A stretch of DNA of 11,884 nucleotides, from NCBI GenBank assembly GCA_029881635.1, contig JAOUMG010000019.1, positions 1 through 11,884 of the forward strand, in the 5' to 3' direction. Origin of the DNA: Paracoccaceae bacterium (GTDB lineage Bacteria; Pseudomonadota; Alphaproteobacteria; Rhodobacterales; Rhodobacteraceae). A model generated the notes under the pieces. It did not search any database. It worked only from the letters and a program-made list of their open reading frames with translations, and was not told the origin of the DNA. This document shows, piece by piece, positions 7,589-11,884 of the stretch. The translations under genes were made by a program, and so were the position numbers. Position 1 is the stretch's first letter. Each line of letters opens with the position of its first letter.

Positions 7589-8512
7589 ATGAGCATTCTT
7601 ATCAATCTCTTCTGGGTCGCCGTTGCCGTCGCTGTCGCGATGGGGGCAGGGTGGCTGTTTCGCGCCGCCGCCATTGCGCTGACCAAAGGCGCCACCGCGC
7701 GCATGTTACGTACCGCGCCCGTCACAGCCGGCTTCGGGATGCTGGTGATCCTGATTTATGTCGTTGTGGCGATCTTCGCGCCATTGATCGCCCCATTTCA
7801 GGAGAGGGAGGTTGTGGGCGCACAGTTCATGGTGTGGGATTCCGTCCATAAGCTTGGCACTGATAACCTCGGGCGCGACATGTTGACCCGGTTGATCTAT
7901 GCCGCACGCAATACTGTCGGCATCGCCTTTGCCACGACCGCACTCGCGTTCGTCGCAGGGTCGGTACTCGGCCTGCTGGCCGCAACTGTCGGCGGTTGGC
8001 TCGATCAGGTGCTTAGCCGCATTGTCGATATTCTCATGGCGATCCCGGCGCTTGTCTTCGCGCTGTTGCTGCTCACCATCTTCGGCACGTCGGTTCTCAA
8101 GATGGTTCTGGTCATCGCCACCATCGATGCGACGCGGGTATTCCGGCTCGCCCGGTCTGTCGCGCAGGACATCGTGGTCATGGATTATATCGAGGCGGCC
8201 AAGCTGCGCGGTGAGGGGCTCTGGCGGCTCATAACCCGCGAAATTCTGCCCAACGCCATGGCACCGCTCGTGGCCGAGTTTGGCCTGCGCTTCTGTTTCG
8301 TTTTCCTGATGATCTCGGCGCTTTCTTTCCTAGGTCTCGGGGTCCAGCCACCAACCGCCGACTGGGGGTCGATGGTGCGCGAAAATGCCTCGCTCATTAC
8401 TTTCGGCGACATCACACCGCTACTGCCTGCCGGCGCCATCGCGCTATTGACCGTGGCGGTCAATTTCGTGGTTGACTGGATGTTGCACCGCGCCAGCGGA
8501 TTGAAGGAGTAA
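7589..8512 (+). CDS. ABC transporter permease, DppC/OppC-like, with an extra N-terminal membrane segment
   Basis: This 307-residue inner-membrane permease pairs with the upstream DppB-like protein. The family-typical HKLGTDNLGRDMLTRL lies at 87-102 and the EAA loop at about 201-222 (IEAAKLRGEG, then REILPN). FLGLGVQPPTADWG follows at 247-260, typical of DppC proteins. The ATG at 7589 is chosen over 7559 because GAGGAGG at 7574-7580 sits 8 bases upstream, and the 7559 start would overlap the preceding gene without its own ribosome site. An oddity is a hydrophobic stretch at about 5-31 before the usual first helix (46-68), giving probably seven rather than six membrane segments. The stop is 4 bases before the ATPase start. 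Function as an importer subunit is secure; the substrate is not known. Confidence 0.9.
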   Translation: MSILINLFWVAVAVAVAMGAGWLFRAAAIALTKGATARMLRTAPVTAGFGMLVILIYVVVAIFAPLIAPFQEREVVGAQFMVWDSVHKLGTDNLGRDMLTRLIYAARNTVGIAFATTALAFVAGSVLGLLAATVGGWLDQVLSRIVDILMAIPALVFALLLLTIFGTSVLKMVLVIATIDATRVFRLARSVAQDIVVMDYIEAAKLRGEGLWRLITREILPNAMAPLVAEFGLRFCFVFLMISALSFLGLGVQPPTADWGSMVRENASLITFGDITPLLPAGAIALLTVAVNFVVDWMLHRASGLKE

Positions 8513-8516
8513 GGCG

Positions 8517-10154
8517 ATGACGAGCAAAACGGAAAAGCCAGTCCTCCTGACCATTCGCGGCCTTCGGATCGAAGGACGTTCCGAAGAAACCTGGAGTGAG
8601 ATCGTCAAAGGTGTCGACATCACGCTCCACAAGGGCGAGGTTCTGGGCCTGATCGGTGAATCCGGCGCGGGCAAATCGACCATCGGCCTTGCCGCCATGG
8701 GTTTTGCCCGCGATGGCTGCCGGATATCCGGCGGCACCATCGACTTTGACGGCATCGACCTCAGGAAAGCACCCGAAACAGAACGTCGTGGCCTGCGCGG
8801 CAAACGCATCGCCTATGTCGCCCAATCCGCCGCCGCCAGTTTCAACCCGGCCCACAAGCTGATTGATCAATATTGCGAAGCGCCCGTCCAGCACGGTGTG
8901 ATGGACCGGTCCGAAGCCGAAGGCGACGCTGTCGAGCTCTACCGCCGGATGCGGCTGCCGAACCCCGAGGAAATCGGCTTTCGCTATCCGCATCAGGTGT
9001 CAGGGGGCCAGTTGCAGCGCGCCATGACCGCCATGGCGATGGCTTGCCGTCCTGATCTGATCATTTTCGATGAACCCACCACCGCGCTGGACGTCACGAC
9101 CCAGATCGAGGTGCTGTCGGCGATCCGCGATATCGTCGCGCAGTTTGATACGGCCGCGATCTATATCACCCATGACCTCGCCGTCGTGGCGCAGATGGCC
9201 GACAAGATCAAAGTCCTGCTGAAGGGCGATGAGGTCGAAGAGGCCGACACGCGCACCATGCTTGCCAATCCGCAGCAGGATTACACGAAATCGCTATGGG
9301 CCGTGCGTTCCTATGCGCGGCCGGTTCAGCCGCCGGTGACTGATGCCACGCCTGTCGTGTCGGTCAAGGCCGTGACGGCGGGCTACGGTGCCGTCGATAT
9401 CCTGAAGAACATCAATTTCGATATTCACAAACGCCGCACGGTCGCTGTCGTTGGTGAAAGCGGCAGCGGAAAATCCACCGCCGCGCGGGTCATCACAGGG
9501 TTGCTGTCCCCCAGACAGGGTCAGGTGCTGTTCGACGGAAAGGCGCTGCCGCCCGATTACCGCAACCGCAGCCGCGACCAGTTGCGTCAGGCCCAGATGA
9601 TCTACCAGATGGCCGATACCGCGCTGAACCCCAAACTGCGCTTGCGTGACCTGATCGGCCGCCCCGCCCAGATGTATCTTGGCCTGCAGGGCAAGGCGCT
9701 GACGGAACGCATCCGCAACCTTCTCGAACTGATCGAACTGGAACCCGACCAGTATATCGACAGGCTGCCTTCCGAACTGTCAGGTGGGCAAAAGCAACGC
9801 ATCGGCATTGCCCGGGCGCTGGCCGCCGAACCGAAGTTCATCATCTGCGACGAGGTGACATCCGCGCTCGATCAGTTGGTCGCCGAAGGTATCCTGAAGC
9901 TGCTCGACAAGCTGCAGTCAGAATTTGAACTGGCCTATATGTTCATCACCCATGATCTGGCCACGGTGAAATCCATCGCCGATGAAGTGGTGGTGATGAA
10001 GGATGGTCGGGTGGTCGAACAGGGCCCCAAACCTGAAATGTTCCAGCCCCCGCACGACCCTTACACCGAATTGTTGCTGTCTTCGGTGCCCGAGATGGAT
10101 CCCGATTGGCTGACCAATCTTCTGAACGAACGAAAGCAGAAGGAAAACTCCTGA
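8517..10154 (+). CDS. Fused double ATP-binding subunit (DppD-DppF-like) of the ABC importer
   Basis: This 545-residue cytoplasmic protein contains two complete ABC ATPase domains that energise the transporter. Domain 1 has Walker [10 protein letters not shown] at 47-55, Q-loop Q103, signature VSGGQ at 161-165, Walker B LIIFDE at 181-186 and switch H219. Domain 2 has Walker [10 protein letters not shown] at 313-321, Q-loop Q364, signature LSGGQ at 421-425, Walker B FIICDE at 441-446 and switch H479. All catalytic residues are present in both halves, so both sites are expected to hydrolyse ATP. After each domain lies an NP...DYTKSLW or [11 protein letters not shown] segment like the C-terminal extension of oligopeptide-transport ATPases. 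The start at 8517 has AAGGAG at 8504-8509 overlapping the end of the permease gene. It is the last gene of the transporter unit; 161 bases follow before the ligase. Confidence 0.95.
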   Translation: MTSKTEKPVLLTIRGLRIEGRSEETWSEIVKGVDITLHKGEVLGLIGESGAGKSTIGLAAMGFARDGCRISGGTIDFDGIDLRKAPETERRGLRGKRIAYVAQSAAASFNPAHKLIDQYCEAPVQHGVMDRSEAEGDAVELYRRMRLPNPEEIGFRYPHQVSGGQLQRAMTAMAMACRPDLIIFDEPTTALDVTTQIEVLSAIRDIVAQFDTAAIYITHDLAVVAQMADKIKVLLKGDEVEEADTRTMLANPQQDYTKSLWAVRSYARPVQPPVTDATPVVSVKAVTAGYGAVDILKNINFDIHKRRTVAVVGESGSGKSTAARVITGLLSPRQGQVLFDGKALPPDYRNRSRDQLRQAQMIYQMADTALNPKLRLRDLIGRPAQMYLGLQGKALTERIRNLLELIELEPDQYIDRLPSELSGGQKQRIGIARALAAEPKFIICDEVTSALDQLVAEGILKLLDKLQSEFELAYMFITHDLATVKSIADEVVVMKDGRVVEQGPKPEMFQPPHDPYTELLLSSVPEMDPDWLTNLLNERKQKENS

Positions 10155-10315
10155 TCCGATGATACAGCTCTGCGAATGTGGTTTCCCGCAGCATCCAAGG
10201 GGCACCTCATCCGGCTTTGGTTTCATTCTGAGGGTGAAGAATAGTCGTTTGTGGCCGGGCAAAATCTGGGGCTGAGTAGCAGGCAAATTCGCACGTTCCC
10301 GCCAGAGGTGATCAC

Positions 10316-11884
10316 ATGACGCCATCCTACCCACTGCTTATCGGCCAGTTGTTGAAAACACCGCTGGCCCAAGCGCCGGATCAGGAAATCATCCATGCCG
10401 ACGTGTCGCGCTATAGCTACAAGGTGCTGCGCCAACGCATCGGCAGGCTGGGCGCTGCGCTGACGCAAATCGGGGTAGGGCGCGGCAGTGTCGTCGCCGT
10501 TCTGGATTGGGACAGCCACCGCTATCTTGAATGCTTCTTTGCCCTGCCGATGCTGGGCGCCGTGCTGCATACGGTAAATGTCCGTCTGTCGCCCGAGCAG
10601 TTGCTTTACACCATCAACCATGCCGAGGATGACGTGATCCTCGTGCACGATGATTTCCTGCCCCTGATCGAAGAAATCGCAGACCGGATCATACGCCCCG
10701 TCAAGCTGGTCTTGCTTCAGGACAGGTCGGCTCCCATCGCCTCCCCGCTGGTTTTTTCCGGCGAGTATGAAGCCCTGCTGACACTCGCCGCGCCTGACTT
10801 CGACTTCCCCGAGTTTGACGAAAACACCCGTGCCACGCTATTTTATACCACGGGGACAACCGGCGACCCGAAAGGTGTCAGCTTTTCGCACCGGCAGATC
10901 GTGCTCCATACACTCGGTGTCATTGCGGCAGTATCGCCGGTCCCCGGAATGGGCGGCCTGCACCGCGGCGATGTCTATATGCCGATCACGCCGCTTTTTC
11001 ATGTTCACGCCTGGGGCTTTCCCTATGTCGCAACCCTGTTGGGGATCAAACAGGTCTATCCGGGCCGCTATGAACCGGCACGTCTGCTGGCACTGATCGC
11101 CGAACACGGGGTGACATTTTCTCACTGCGTGCCAACCATTCTCAACATGCTCTTGGCAGCACCGGGCCTGGAATCCGTCGACCTCTCCCGATGGAAGGTG
11201 ATCATCGGCGGTGCAGCATTGCCTGCCGGTATGGCCAAGGCGGCAATGGCGCGCGGGATCGACATCCATGCAGGTTACGGCATGTCGGAAACCTGTCCGG
11301 TCCTGACCATCGCGGACATGACCGCGTCAATCGAGGCTGAAAACTCGATTGCTATCCGCTGTGCCACCGGAAAATCCGCGCCACTGGTCGAGATCGAGAT
11401 TGTGGATCCCGATATGAAACCGCAACCTCATGACGGCATCGCCACCGGCGAAGTTATTGCGCGCGCGCCATGGCTGACGGGAGGGTACCTGAAGAACCCC
11501 GAAGGGTCAGCCGCGCTCTGGCAGGGTGGGTGGCTGCATACTGGGGATGTCGGCAGCATCGACCCTGTGGGCACCTTGCGGATATCCGACAGGTTGAAAG
11601 ACGTGATAAAATCCGGCGGGGAATGGATTTCATCGCTGCAACTCGAAAACATTGTCAGCCTGACCGAGGGTCTGGCCGAAGTTGCCGCCATCGGTATCGC
11701 CGATGCGAAATGGGGCGAACGGCCCTGTCTGGTCGCGGTGCTGCGACCGGGTGTAGAAACGCCGGTGGTCGAGGCTGCGATGCGCAAGGCGATTGAGGCG
11801 GCGATAGCCGACGGAAAGCTGTCGAAATGGGCCCGGCCCGACCGAATAGCCTGGCTTGACGACTTGCCCAAAACCTCGGTCGGT
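10316..11884 (+). CDS. AMP-forming acyl-CoA ligase, AlkK/DmdB-like (3' partial)
   Basis: The frame from the ATG at 10316 stays open to the window end, giving 523 residues. AGAGG at 10304-10308 is a well-placed ribosome site. Motifs of the acyl-adenylate-forming family appear in order: the phosphate loop YTTGTTGDPKG at 177-187, YGMSET at 321-326, WLHTGD at 406-411, and the hinge DRLKDVIKSGGEWIS at 425-439. The last visible residues are PKTSVG, after which the adenylation lysine is expected just outside the window. The enzyme joins a carboxylic acid to CoA using ATP, giving AMP and pyrophosphate. The block FHVHAWGFPYVATLLG (228-243) with FSHCVPTILNMLL resembles medium-chain AlkK ligases and the methylmercaptopropionate ligase DmdB. 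The 161-base gap before it holds no clear gene, promoter or terminator, so co-transcription with the transporter is possible. The substrate is undetermined. Confidence 0.88.
   Translation, partial: MTPSYPLLIGQLLKTPLAQAPDQEIIHADVSRYSYKVLRQRIGRLGAALTQIGVGRGSVVAVLDWDSHRYLECFFALPMLGAVLHTVNVRLSPEQLLYTINHAEDDVILVHDDFLPLIEEIADRIIRPVKLVLLQDRSAPIASPLVFSGEYEALLTLAAPDFDFPEFDENTRATLFYTTGTTGDPKGVSFSHRQIVLHTLGVIAAVSPVPGMGGLHRGDVYMPITPLFHVHAWGFPYVATLLGIKQVYPGRYEPARLLALIAEHGVTFSHCVPTILNMLLAAPGLESVDLSRWKVIIGGAALPAGMAKAAMARGIDIHAGYGMSETCPVLTIADMTASIEAENSIAIRCATGKSAPLVEIEIVDPDMKPQPHDGIATGEVIARAPWLTGGYLKNPEGSAALWQGGWLHTGDVGSIDPVGTLRISDRLKDVIKSGGEWISSLQLENIVSLTEGLAEVAAIGIADAKWGERPCLVAVLRPGVETPVVEAAMRKAIEAAIADGKLSKWARPDRIAWLDDLPKTSVG

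Noticed and set aside
10203..10236. Imperfect inverted repeat CACCTCA / TGAGGGTG as a terminator after the transporter genes
   Set aside because: One bulge, a 19-base loop and no T-run afterwards make it weak as a terminator.
10159..10275. 38-codon reading frame between the ATPase and ligase genes
   Set aside because: Poorly spaced ribosome site, no recognisable features, and the length is expected by chance.

Overview
The window is a compact, GC-rich stretch in which every supported gene lies on the + strand. The gene content suggests an alphaproteobacterium, most likely of the Rhodobacterales (Roseobacter-type): a SoeABC-like molybdoenzyme operon, a Tat-exported family-5 binding protein, and an importer with a fused double ATPase. 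This placement is inferred from gene content; no rRNA or other marker is present.

Layout. (1) Positions 1-3635: three tightly overlapping genes for a membrane-bound molybdopterin oxidoreductase. They are a catalytic subunit whose 5' part lies outside the window, a four-cluster ferredoxin subunit and a DmsC-type membrane anchor. The best match is cytoplasmic-facing sulfite dehydrogenase SoeABC. (2) Positions 3636-3783: a short gap with a T-run and several small inverted repeats, the likely control region for what follows. (3) Positions 3784-4893: an enolase-superfamily enzyme of the mandelate racemase type with intact metal ligands and His-Asp catalytic residues but an altered K-x-K motif. (4) Positions 4944-10154: a complete ABC importer of the peptide/opine/nickel class. 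It has a Tat-exported binding protein, then a strong hairpin, two permeases, and one ATPase polypeptide carrying both nucleotide-binding domains. (5) Positions 10316-11884: an AlkK/DmdB-like acyl-CoA ligase that runs off the end of the window just before its expected catalytic lysine.

How the parts may work together. The importer and the enolase-family enzyme are adjacent and co-oriented, which suggests uptake of a small polar compound (a sugar acid, hydroxy acid or modified amino acid) and its first conversion by proton abstraction next to a carboxylate. The ligase could activate a carboxylic acid product. The neighbouring sulfite dehydrogenase raises the possibility that the compound is a sulfonate or other organosulfur molecule whose breakdown releases sulfite. 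That link rests only on adjacency. No regulator, RNA gene, mobile element or CRISPR array was seen.
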